Assembly: GCF_012524115.1 (NCBI RefSeq)
Contig: NZ_JAAZWB010000077.1
Location: 1-64,000 of the forward strand
Direction: 5' to 3'
Source: Bacillus sp. RO1
Lineage (GTDB): Bacteria; Bacillota; Bacilli; Bacillales; Bacillaceae_I
Length of the DNA: 64,000 bases
Positions 34,688 to 42,750 of this stretch are shown here, one piece after another. The position numbers and the translations under genes are program-made. The notes beneath the pieces were generated by a model. That model saw only the letters and a list, made by a program, of their open reading frames with translations, had not been told where the DNA came from and did not search any database. The stretch's first letter is position 1; each line of letters begins with the position of its first letter.

Positions 34688-35068
34688 TCAGCAATTACAG
34701 ATCATGACCACGTTACCGTCCGGATCTTTGATGTTAAACCAAGCCGTCTCTCCCACCCGCTCCATCTCCCGAATAATTTCAATGCCTTTTGTTTGAATAT
34801 ATTGATAAGCTTCATCGATGTCTGGTGCATAAAAATTGAACAGAGCTGCGTCGCTTGGCATATGTTTAAACCCAGGATCAAAGGTATGATCATCTAGAGT
34901 CAATGAACTGCTTCCAACTAAGGGGATGTTGTAGACAGGAGATTGTACTGAATCTAGATTAAGGTCCAACCCTAGTAAATCAGAGTACCACTGGGCAGAT
35001 TTTTTTAAATTAGTTACGTGAATGAAAACACCATTCATTTGATTTTTTATTGGCAATGTTTTTTGCAT
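34688..35068 (-). CDS. VOC/glyoxalase family protein
   Basis: This 126-residue vicinal-oxygen-chelate protein has one pair of beta-alpha-beta-beta-beta repeats. It opens with GVFIHVTNLKKSAQWYSDLLGLDL and ends in GETAWFNIKDPDGNVVMICNC, the typical DPDGN ending. A metal-binding His is present in the first strand and an acidic position near the end. Such proteins include glyoxalases, dioxygenases and antibiotic-binding proteins; the activity is unknown here. GGAGGGAG lies before the ATG. Confidence 0.82.
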   Translation of the reverse strand: MQKTLPIKNQMNGVFIHVTNLKKSAQWYSDLLGLDLNLDSVQSPVYNIPLVGSSSLTLDDHTFDPGFKHMPSDAALFNFYAPDIDEAYQYIQTKGIEIIREMERVGETAWFNIKDPDGNVVMICNC

Positions 35069-35192
35069 GTTTTCTCCCTCCTTTTTATGTTCACTTGTTT
35101 ACTATTCGGTATATTAAGGAAAAGTCCTTTGAAAACTTGATAGAAGCAAATGAAAAAAACAAGTAGAAAACATTAGTTAGTGGGTAATCGCC

Positions 35193-35319
35193 GCAGTAGA
35201 TTTCCGCAAATGGCTTCGCTTTCCGCGGGACGGTGCTTGAGCCTCCTCACTTCGTTGCTGGGTCTCAACCTACCGTTACTCCCCCGCTGGAGTCTACGCC
35301 ATTTTCTCCAATCCACTGC
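35193..35319. repeat. ~125-bp palindromic intergenic repeat, full copy
   Basis: A full element is bounded by GCAGTAGATT and AATCCACTGC. It carries the CGCTTTCCGCGGG, GCTTGAGCCTCCTC and CTGGAGTCTACGCC blocks. It is in the same orientation as the 12.7-kb copies and opposite to the copy at 35409. Confidence 0.85.
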
Positions 35320-35408
35320 TATAAATTATTAGGATGATACGTTAATGCTTTTACTGTTAACTCGGTTAGACTCCCTTTGGTAAATCCATAGTTAATTGAA
35401 GAAACTCT

Positions 35409-35534
35409 GTTGATTGGTGTGGAAGGCGTGCAGACGCCCGCGGGAGGAAGGGACAGGTGAGACCCCGGAAGGCTTGCCTGAGGAGGCTCACGGACCGCCC
35501 GCACGCAAGCGAAGCGCCTGGAACGGAAATCAAC
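35409..35534. repeat. ~125-bp palindromic intergenic repeat, opposite orientation
   Basis: A full element is bounded by GTTGATT and AATCAAC, with GACGCCCGCGGGAGG, GTGAGACCCC and GAGGAGGCTCACGGACCG blocks. These are the reverse complement of the blocks in the 35193 copy, so the two elements form an inverted pair 89 bp apart. Nothing else was found between VOC and htpG. Confidence 0.85.
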
Positions 35535-35559
35535 TGTATTATCCACTTTCCAAAACAAT

Positions 35560-35605
35560 AAAAAAGCCAATCCCACTCTTCAGAGAGCAGGATTGGCTTT
35601 TATTA
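35560..35605 (-). terminator. Terminator after htpG
   Basis: On the minus strand AAAAGCCAATCC pairs with GGATTGGCTTTT and is followed by a T-tract. Confidence 0.85.
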
Positions 35606-35610
35606 TTTTC

Positions 35611-37491
35611 TTACACCATCACTTTACAAATGTCGTTTGTAAACTCAACAGGATCTTCAAGCGGCAGGCCTTCAATCAACAACGCTTGGCTGTACAATAG
35701 GTTTGTGTACAACGCAAGTTTTTCACGATCTCCCTCATGCGCACTTTTCAAGGCAGTAAACACTTCATGGTTTGTGTTAATTTCCAGTACCTTATTAGCC
35801 TTAATATTTTGATTATCCGGCATCGCACTTAGGATTTTTTCCATTTCTATGGTTACTTCTCCTTCAGTTGACAAACAAACTGGATGCGTTTTTAAACGTC
35901 TAGATACCTTAACCGCTGAAACTTTATCAGCTAGAATCTCCTTCATTGCTTCAAACATTGCTTTGTTTGCTTCTTGCTTGGATTCCGTTTGCTTGTCATC
36001 TTCTTCAGATTCAATGCCAAGATCGCCGCTTGATACATTTTTAAACTCTTTTTCTTTATAATTCATCAGCATCTTGATAGCGAACTCATCAATGTCCTCT
36101 GTGAAGTAAAGGATTTCATACCCTTTGTCAGATACTAACTCTGTTTGCGGCAGCTTTTCAATTCTTTCTTTGGACTCCCCTGTCGCATAATAGATGTACT
36201 TCTGGTCCTCTTTCATGCGGGAGACATACTCATCTAACGTCACAAGCTTTTTCTCTGTAGAAGAATAGAACATCAGCAAGTCTTGAAGCTGCTCTTTGTT
36301 AGCGCCATATTCTGCATAGACTCCATACTTCAATTGACGACCGAAAGCCTCAAAGAATTTCACATATTTCTCGCGCTCGTCCTTCATCATGCCAAGCAAG
36401 GCACTCTTGATTTTCTTTGCCAAGTTCTTCGCGATGAATTTCAGCTGACGATCTTGCTGCAGCATTTCACGAGAAATGTTAAGGGACAGGTCCTCAGAAT
36501 CCACCAACCCTTTCACAAAGCTGAAATGGTCAGGCAACAAGTCCGCACTTTTATTCATGATCAATACGCCACTTGAATATAGCTCCAATCCTTTTTCGAA
36601 TTCTTTAGAATAGTAATCGAATGGGATGCTCTCTGGAATATACAGAATAGAGTTATAGCGAATTGTACCATCTACGCTAATATGAAGATGCTTTAAAGGC
36701 TTGTCAAAACCATAGTGTTTTTCTTGATAGAATTTCTCATAATCTTCATCTGTCAGTTCTGATTTATTTTTACGCCAGATTGGCACCATGCTGTTGATGG
36801 TCTGCTCTTCTGTCACTTCTTCTAATTCCTCTTCGTTGTCCGCTTTCGGTTTGGAAGTCGTTACATCCATCTTAATCGGGTAGCGGATGAAGTCCGAATA
36901 TTTTTTGATGATGGACTTTAATCTGTACTCTTCTAAGTACTCATCATAACTTTCATCTTCTGTGTTTTCTTTTATTTTCAGAATGATTTCCGTACCGACA
37001 GAGTCTTTTTCAGCTGGCTCGATTGTGTATCCATCTGCACCTTCTGATTCCCATCTGTACGCTTCATCGCTGCCGAGTGCTCTACTTGTCACCGTCACTA
37101 CATCCGCAACCATGAAGGCCGCATAGAAGCCGACACCAAATTGTCCAATGATATCGTGTCCGTCTTTAATTTCATTTTCTTTTTTAAATGCCAAGGAACC
37201 ACTTTTTGCAATAACACCAAGGTTTGCTTCCAGTTCCTCTTTTGTCATCCCAATACCTGTATCCACAATGGTTAAGGTTCTATTTTCTTTATTTGGGATA
37301 ACTTTTACAAAATAGTTGTCTTTATCGAAAGTAAGAGACTCATCTGTCAATGCGCGATAATATATTTTATCCATCGCATCACTTGCATTGGAGATGAGTT
37401 CTCTTAGAAAAACTTCACGTTGGGAGTAGATGGAGTTGATCATCATTTCTAGCAGTCGTTTGGATTCAGCTTGGAATTCTTTTTTTGTCAT
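35611..37491 (-). CDS. htpG: Hsp90-family chaperone HtpG
   Basis: This 626-residue chaperone has the GHKL ATP-binding domain at the N-terminus: [32 protein letters not shown] and [18 protein letters not shown] middle domain (residues about 230-480) and a C-terminal dimer domain follow. It helps fold client proteins in the cytoplasm in an ATP-dependent way. GGAAGGAG lies before the ATG. A perfect CIRCE operator lies 38 nt upstream, which points to control by HrcA. Length is standard for bacterial HtpG. Confidence 0.95.
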   Translation of the reverse strand: MTKKEFQAESKRLLEMMINSIYSQREVFLRELISNASDAMDKIYYRALTDESLTFDKDNYFVKVIPNKENRTLTIVDTGIGMTKEELEANLGVIAKSGSLAFKKENEIKDGHDIIGQFGVGFYAAFMVADVVTVTSRALGSDEAYRWESEGADGYTIEPAEKDSVGTEIILKIKENTEDESYDEYLEEYRLKSIIKKYSDFIRYPIKMDVTTSKPKADNEEELEEVTEEQTINSMVPIWRKNKSELTDEDYEKFYQEKHYGFDKPLKHLHISVDGTIRYNSILYIPESIPFDYYSKEFEKGLELYSSGVLIMNKSADLLPDHFSFVKGLVDSEDLSLNISREMLQQDRQLKFIAKNLAKKIKSALLGMMKDEREKYVKFFEAFGRQLKYGVYAEYGANKEQLQDLLMFYSSTEKKLVTLDEYVSRMKEDQKYIYYATGESKERIEKLPQTELVSDKGYEILYFTEDIDEFAIKMLMNYKEKEFKNVSSGDLGIESEEDDKQTESKQEANKAMFEAMKEILADKVSAVKVSRRLKTHPVCLSTEGEVTIEMEKILSAMPDNQNIKANKVLEINTNHEVFTALKSAHEGDREKLALYTNLLYSQALLIEGLPLEDPVEFTNDICKVMV

Positions 37492-37528
37492 GTTCTGATT
37501 TCTCCTTCCAAATATGTATGACTATATT

Positions 37529-37555
37529 TTAGCACTCTCAAAGCAAGAGTGCTAA
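37529..37555. promoter_or_regulatory. CIRCE operator (HrcA binding site)
   Basis: TTAGCACTC, nine bases, then GAGTGCTAA matches CIRCE at all 18 conserved positions. It lies 38 nt upstream of the htpG start codon. Confidence 0.95.
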
Positions 37556-37609
37556 TACTCTATAAAATAATTATCATATTTGGATATTTTATGTCAATAG
37601 TTTAATAAG

Positions 37610-37650
37610 AGAAAAGCCAGTACTCTTTTTAATTGAGTACTGACTTGATA
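37610..37650 (-). terminator. Terminator after the TRAP permease gene
   Basis: On the minus strand AGTCAGTACTC pairs with GAGTACTGGCT and is followed by a T-rich tract. Confidence 0.8.
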
Positions 37651-37652
37651 GA

Positions 37653-39635
37653 TTAAACTGCCCTATTAGTTACCACTGGGGGATTTGATTTCCTTTTAAT
37701 TTTTTGAATTACTACCGCTAATACTGCGATTCCTATTGCAATCAGATCTGTCACTAACCCCGCGTTTATTAGAGTGAGAGCAGCTGCAAGTAATAAGATT
37801 CTAACTAGCAAACTTGTGTTTGTTCCAGCAAACCAGCCTTGCACCATAGCAGCCAAGAAATAGATTCCGACAGAAGCTGTAATGGTGGCAATGATGATTT
37901 TCCACCCTGCCCCCATCATCATCAGCTCAGGGCTGTAAATGAACATAAACGGTACGATGAACGCCGCAATCCCCAGTTTGAATGCAGTCACACCGGTTTT
38001 GAACGGATCTGTTCCTGCCACCCCTGCAGCTGCATAAGCTGCCAATGCAACAGGCGGTGTGATAGCGGACATAACTGCGAAATAAAATACGAACATGTGG
38101 GCTGCAAGTGGCTCAAGCCCCGTCTGAATAAGGCCTGGTGCCACAACGGAAGCCGCTACGGCGTATGCTGCTGTTGTAGGCATTCCCATTCCTAAAATGA
38201 TGGAAATGAGCATAGCGAATACAAGTGCAATCAACATATTGTTATCAGCAATGCTTAAAAGTAGAGAACTGAAACGCTGACCAACGCCTGTCAGAGCAAT
38301 AACTCCTACTATAATGCCAGCACATGCACACACCGCAAGCAGTTGGATTGTATTTTTCATTCCAAGCTCTAATGCATGAAGGACCTTTTTCAGTCCCATT
38401 CTGTTTGAAGGATGTATCCAGCTCACAACTAGGCATGCAATGATGGAAATCGTCCCTGAACGAATGACAGAATACCCCATTACTAAAGAGGAGATTAGAA
38501 TGATGATTGGAATAAATAAATATGCCTGCTTTAAAATCCCTTTTAATGATGGAAGTTCATGGCGCTTTAGGCCGCGCATGTTATTTTTTATCGCTTGAAA
38601 ATCCACCATAAAATAAACCGAGATGAAGTATAGAATGGCAGGAATCGTTGCTGCAACTATAATCTCTGAATATTTAATTCCGGTCACTTCAGCCATGATA
38701 AAAGCTCCGGCTCCCATAATCGGAACCATGATCTGTCCACCAGCAGATGATGTTGCCTCTGTCGCTGCTGCAAATCTACCACTATAACCGACACGTCTCA
38801 TCAAAGGGATTGTCAAAGATCCTGTCGCTACTGCATTCCCGGCCGATGTACCATTCATCATTCCCATCAGTCCACTCGAGAGAACCGCTACCTTAGCTGG
38901 ACCTCCACGCATTCCTCCTGCCAATGAAAAGGCAAAATCAATAAAATAACGGCCTACACCGGACATTTGAAGAAAGGCTCCAAAAACGATGAACAGCAAA
39001 ATATATTTGGAGGAAACATCCAAAGTTACTCCGAAAATGCCATTATCTTTAAAAATATATGTTACAAATCTCTCAAAGCTGTAACCTCTATGATTTAGTA
39101 TACCTGGGAGGTACGGTCCTATAAATGCGTAGAGAGAGAAAATACCTGCGAGAATGGGCAAAGTCCATCCACTAGTACGTCGAGTCAATTCTAGTACAAC
39201 GATAAAACCTAACACAGCTACAATGGTATCTTGCGTTTGCGGTACAGTACCAAATCTACTGAGAACTGCCTGTAGATTGGTATAAAAGTAGAATGTAACA
39301 TATAGAATAGCTGCAATTAACAGCCAGTCTAAAACGTTCACTTTGTTGGATGCTGACTTCCAGCCTTTAAAGAGAATAAAGCCTAGAACAGCTCCAAATG
39401 CCAAATGGACACTCCGAAAAATCAGCGGGTCAATAGGGTGGAAGTTAAGAATATATAAATGGAACAATGCCCCAAAGACGGCAATGGACATGAACGTGTA
39501 TTTCATCCATCCTGTCAGCACCCTCATGTTGGAACTGCCTTCCACTGCTTCCTCCAGCTCTTTTGCTTTTTCATCGCTGACGATGGAATGAACCTTTTCT
39601 TCGTCAGCGCTTTTCTTGTTTGTCTTTTTGCTCAA
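37653..39635 (-). CDS. TRAP transporter fused permease (4TM/12TM)
   Basis: The product is about 660 residues with roughly 16-18 hydrophobic segments. It is the fused small and large membrane subunits of a TRAP transporter, of the type that goes with TAXI binding proteins. Segments such as GMMNGTSAGNAVATGSLTIPLM, MGMPTTAAYAVAASVVAPGL and FYFAVMSAITPPVALAAYAAAGVAG are typical. Import is driven by an ion gradient. The TTG at 39635 is chosen because AAGGAGG lies about 10 nt upstream; the frame to 39737 would add 34 residues of unlikely N-terminus. The matching binding protein is encoded just upstream. Confidence 0.9.
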   Translation of the reverse strand: MSKKTNKKSADEEKVHSIVSDEKAKELEEAVEGSSNMRVLTGWMKYTFMSIAVFGALFHLYILNFHPIDPLIFRSVHLAFGAVLGFILFKGWKSASNKVNVLDWLLIAAILYVTFYFYTNLQAVLSRFGTVPQTQDTIVAVLGFIVVLELTRRTSGWTLPILAGIFSLYAFIGPYLPGILNHRGYSFERFVTYIFKDNGIFGVTLDVSSKYILLFIVFGAFLQMSGVGRYFIDFAFSLAGGMRGGPAKVAVLSSGLMGMMNGTSAGNAVATGSLTIPLMRRVGYSGRFAAATEATSSAGGQIMVPIMGAGAFIMAEVTGIKYSEIIVAATIPAILYFISVYFMVDFQAIKNNMRGLKRHELPSLKGILKQAYLFIPIIILISSLVMGYSVIRSGTISIIACLVVSWIHPSNRMGLKKVLHALELGMKNTIQLLAVCACAGIIVGVIALTGVGQRFSSLLLSIADNNMLIALVFAMLISIILGMGMPTTAAYAVAASVVAPGLIQTGLEPLAAHMFVFYFAVMSAITPPVALAAYAAAGVAGTDPFKTGVTAFKLGIAAFIVPFMFIYSPELMMMGAGWKIIIATITASVGIYFLAAMVQGWFAGTNTSLLVRILLLAAALTLINAGLVTDLIAIGIAVLAVVIQKIKRKSNPPVVTNRAV

Positions 39636-39665
39636 GGAAAAAACCTCCTTATGGTTACAGTTATT

Positions 39666-39765
39666 TTTCAAATGGTATTCCGAAAGGTTTCTAAAAAGGT
39701 AAACCCCTTTTGGAATACCATTTATTAGAAGATTCACTTTCCATTGCTAAATGGAAAGTGAATGA
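39666..39765 (-). other. Two intercistronic stem-loops between TAXI gene and permease
   Basis: A long imperfect dyad at about 39668-39723 (TGGTATTCCGAAAGG with its complement) and a perfect one at about 39735-39763 (TTCACTTTCCAT-loop-ATGGAAAGTGAA) lie between the genes. Neither is followed by a T-run on the minus strand. They may stabilise the upstream mRNA or lower downstream expression. Confidence 0.6.
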
Positions 39766-39773
39766 ATTATTTT

Positions 39774-40820
39774 TTACTTTTTGTCATATTCCGGAGGATA
39801 GACGGATTCAGGTAATTCAATTCCGATCTCTTCATAGTATTTAATAGCTCCAGGATGCAATGGCACTGTTTCATTTAATAAGATTGCTTCAGGTACTGCT
39901 TCTTCTGCTGAGGAGTGGGTACTTACTAATAGATCATTATTTTCATGGTACGCTTTTACCAGATTATATACAAAATCAATATTCATCGTTTTATGAACAA
40001 CCCCGAAGTTAAATTGTGCAATTGTTTCAATGTCATTGTGGTCGATATTTTCGTAGGTTCCAGCTTCAATTGTGAAAGGAGTAAAGAAAGGGAACTCTTC
40101 GATAACTTTGTCGCGCTGTTCTCCATCTATTCCGAAAAGAGTAACATCACGAAGCGCGGCTACTTCTTGGACTGCAGGAATTGGTAGACCTGCGGCAAAT
40201 CCGATAACATCGAGCTGTCCATCCTGCTGTTGTGACGCCATATCCCCGGCACCAGCGTAAACTGGCTCTACTTTCAAGCCCAACAATTCATGAATTTGTG
40301 GAAGATATGTTCCGGATGTTCCACCCATTGGTCCTACACCTGCACGGGTAATACCTCTATCAGCCATATCCTGAAGAGATGCGACCCCACTAGATTCCAA
40401 TGCCCACCAGTGGAATGGTGTGTTGTACATTGGGAACACAACACGGATATCGTCATGTTTATCCCCATCAAACTCTGTACCTACCCCATTCATTGCTTCA
40501 TAACCCGGCCCAGTCGTGATCATTCCCAAATCCTGATCGCCATTTTGTATAAGTCGAATATTATCAACCGGACCTCCTGTAACTTCTACATTTGCTGTTA
40601 CATTAAGTTTTGTCTCTAAGAGCTGACCAAGACCTCCACCGTATATGTAGTAAACTCCTCCTTGGGAAGCTGTTCCGATTACAACCGTAGATGGTGCATC
40701 TTGATATTGAACCTTTGTATCATCCCCGCTTGAACCCCCTGTTTCATTGCCTCCACATGCCGCTGAGAAAATAAGTCCTATTCCAGCTACAGATGCTAAT
40801 AAAGTTCGTTTAATATTCAT
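39774..40820 (-). CDS. TAXI-family TRAP solute-binding lipoprotein
   Basis: The product is 348 residues. A signal peptide ends in the lipobox FSAAC (about residue 18-22), followed by a Gly/Ser linker. The TAXI fold shows in VVIGTASQGGVYYIYGGGLGQLLE and RAGVGPMGGTSGTYLPQI. It would bind an organic acid or amino acid outside the membrane and pass it to the fused permease. The ligand is unknown. GGAGAAAG lies before the ATG. A cre site lies upstream, which suggests carbon catabolite control. Confidence 0.9.
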   Translation of the reverse strand: MNIKRTLLASVAGIGLIFSAACGGNETGGSSGDDTKVQYQDAPSTVVIGTASQGGVYYIYGGGLGQLLETKLNVTANVEVTGGPVDNIRLIQNGDQDLGMITTGPGYEAMNGVGTEFDGDKHDDIRVVFPMYNTPFHWWALESSGVASLQDMADRGITRAGVGPMGGTSGTYLPQIHELLGLKVEPVYAGAGDMASQQQDGQLDVIGFAAGLPIPAVQEVAALRDVTLFGIDGEQRDKVIEEFPFFTPFTIEAGTYENIDHNDIETIAQFNFGVVHKTMNIDFVYNLVKAYHENNDLLVSTHSSAEEAVPEAILLNETVPLHPGAIKYYEEIGIELPESVYPPEYDKK

Positions 40821-40863
40821 TATTCACTTTCTCCTTCCTTGTTTTTTTCTAACTATTCAAATT

Positions 40864-40877
40864 ATAAAGCGCTTTCA
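40864..40877. promoter_or_regulatory. Putative cre site upstream of the TAXI gene
   Basis: On the minus strand TGAAAGCGCTTTAT matches the cre consensus at 13 of 14 positions. It lies 44 nt before the start codon of the TAXI binding protein. Confidence 0.7.
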
Positions 40878-40929
40878 TTTTTATTTGGTTATTTGCTCTT
40901 AAGTATCTTTTTGGTCTTTTTGTTCACAC

Positions 40930-40977
40930 AAAAGTGGCAGCTCCGTTTGATGAAAAACCGGAACTGCCACTTTTTAT
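40930..40977. terminator. Terminator between dctB-like gene and TAXI gene
   Basis: AAAGTGGCAGTTCCGG pairs with a complementary CGGAGCTGCCACTTT arm, with T-rich flanks. It separates the sensing module from the transporter genes. Confidence 0.8.
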
Positions 40978-40992
40978 AATAACCCTTTCTCG

Positions 40993-42039
40993 CTATTCTT
41001 TCTGTTCCATAAGCCCATTGACCAAATCTTCCCCTATAACCTGCTTAAACTTTTGATAAACAGGATTCAATTCCTCCCGCCAAATCTGCTTTTCTAATTC
41101 TGAAAGATAGTGTATTTCAAGCACTTCGCTATTTTCCAGCTTGTCTAGCATTTCTTGATTGTGTTGTTTCGCGTATTCCCTAAGCCAGTCAGTAACTTCT
41201 GCCATAGCCTCTTGAATATTTTTTTGGTGATCAAGCGGTAAAGCACTCCAATAATCAGCATTCATTAATACCGCATATCCTAGGTAGTTGTGGTTAGTCA
41301 CGGTCATGTACTCTTGTTGTTTGTAGAAACCTTTTGAATAGATATTAGAAAAAGTATTTTCGGTTCCATCAATTTTTCCAGAACTGAGCACTTCAAACAC
41401 TTCATTAAAGGAATGAGTACTAGGCTTTGCGCCAAGGTGCTCGTATGTCTCCTTAAGCACGTCACTTGGCATCACTCTAACAGAAATTCCTTTCATATCA
41501 TTAGGCTTAATGATCGGGCGGATACGATTGGTGACTTGTTTAAATCCATTATCCCAATAGGAAATGCCTTTAAAGCCTCTTTTTTCAATACTTTCAAACA
41601 GCTTTCTTCCCAACTTGCCCTCAAATGCCTGCTTCACTTCTGTTTCGTTTTCAAATATGAAAGGTAAGTCCATTACCATCCAATTAGGGTCATGAACTGA
41701 CACTTCCGAAAAAGCCGGAGCTATAATATGCACTTCATTTTCCTTAAGTGCTTCAAATTCTTCCTGAGCATCATAAAGCACCCCGTTCGGAAAAACTTGA
41801 ACATCCACCCAACCTTCCGTCTTTTCCCTTACAAGTTTTGCAAACATCGCAGCAGCCAGACCTTTTGGCGTATTTTCAGCGACCACATGGCTAAACTTCA
41901 ACACATATTTTTCATTTAAGCCTTCCATTTCGTGGTCTACCGCTCTCGGTTCTGTACTTGCATTTGTACCAAAACCAATATAATAAGCAGAAATGACACC
42001 TAGACATAAAAAGGTCAGAATGGCGATAAATCCTTTCAT
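40993..42039 (-). CDS. DctB/DctP-like TRAP-type extracellular binding protein
   Basis: The product is about 348 residues with an N-terminal hydrophobic segment (GFIAILTFLCLGVISAYYIGFG) that acts as signal or anchor. The DctP fold follows: LKFSHVVAENTPKGLAAAMFAKLVREKT, VRVMPSDVLKETYEHLG and SSGKIDGTENTFSNIYSKGFY. In B. subtilis DctB, a TRAP-type binding protein, works with the DctS/DctR kinase pair as a co-sensor of C4-dicarboxylates; the same arrangement is present here. ATG at 42039 is used because AGGTGGAG lies before it. It is the last gene of the sensing operon. Confidence 0.86.
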   Translation of the reverse strand: MKGFIAILTFLCLGVISAYYIGFGTNASTEPRAVDHEMEGLNEKYVLKFSHVVAENTPKGLAAAMFAKLVREKTEGWVDVQVFPNGVLYDAQEEFEALKENEVHIIAPAFSEVSVHDPNWMVMDLPFIFENETEVKQAFEGKLGRKLFESIEKRGFKGISYWDNGFKQVTNRIRPIIKPNDMKGISVRVMPSDVLKETYEHLGAKPSTHSFNEVFEVLSSGKIDGTENTFSNIYSKGFYKQQEYMTVTNHNYLGYAVLMNADYWSALPLDHQKNIQEAMAEVTDWLREYAKQHNQEMLDKLENSEVLEIHYLSELEKQIWREELNPVYQKFKQVIGEDLVNGLMEQKE

Positions 42040-42048
42040 TTTCTCCAC

Positions 42049-42750
42049 CTACCCCTTTATACGATACATTTGAATTGGTCTTCCAATTGTCCCGTAGATC
42101 AATTCCATCTCCACTTTTCCAACAGACTCTAAATAATTTAAATACCTCCTTGTTGTGACCCTTGCTAACCCTACTTTCTTCCCTATTTCTTCTGCTGACT
42201 GCGCCCCTTCCAGTCTTTTTACATAGTTGTATACTTGATTTAACGTTTGTTCCTGCAACCCTTTCGGTAAACCTTCCACAACTTTATTCAACGTTTCCTT
42301 TTTGGCCGAGGACATCACTTCATCCCATTTATCCTGAGAAATAGCCGATTCTCGATAAAGTTGTTTGTACACTTCTTTGTATTGAAGAAATGCCTTTTCC
42401 ATTCGGTCAAAAGTAAATGGTTTAACAATATAGTCGATAACACCATTTCTCATAAAAGCTTTAACTGTATTTGTATCATTTGCTGCCGTTACAGCGATAA
42501 TATCGACATCTATTTGTTCTTGTCTGAGCTCCTGTATTAGGGAAAGGCCGTCCTGTCCCGGCATATAAACATCCAAAAGAACTAAGTCCGGCTCTAATAC
42601 TTTAATGAGTGTTTTTCCTTCCACTCCAGAAGAGGCAATTCCGGATACAGCAAATCCCTCAATTTTTTCTATAAAAAGCTTATTAACATGTTGGACCATT
42701 GGATCATCTTCAATCAGCAATACTTTTATCAGTGAATCTCTCTTAGACAT
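42049..42750 (-). CDS. CitB/DctR-like response regulator
   Basis: The product is 233 residues. A receiver domain comes first, with acidic pocket LLIEDDPMVQHVNKLF, the phospho-acceptor Asp in LVLLDVYMPGQDG and the conserved Lys in DYIVKPFTF. The C-terminal half has a helix-turn-helix (SAEEIGKKVGLARVTTRRYLNYLESVG). It would respond to the kinase encoded just upstream, whose stop overlaps this start by 8 nt. Probable targets are the TAXI/TRAP genes and its own operon. Confidence 0.88.
   Translation of the reverse strand: MSKRDSLIKVLLIEDDPMVQHVNKLFIEKIEGFAVSGIASSGVEGKTLIKVLEPDLVLLDVYMPGQDGLSLIQELRQEQIDVDIIAVTAANDTNTVKAFMRNGVIDYIVKPFTFDRMEKAFLQYKEVYKQLYRESAISQDKWDEVMSSAKKETLNKVVEGLPKGLQEQTLNQVYNYVKRLEGAQSAEEIGKKVGLARVTTRRYLNYLESVGKVEMELIYGTIGRPIQMYRIKG

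Noticed and set aside
39343-39728. Plus-strand frames opposite the TRAP permease start
   Set aside because: They are antisense to a conserved membrane protein and show no family features.
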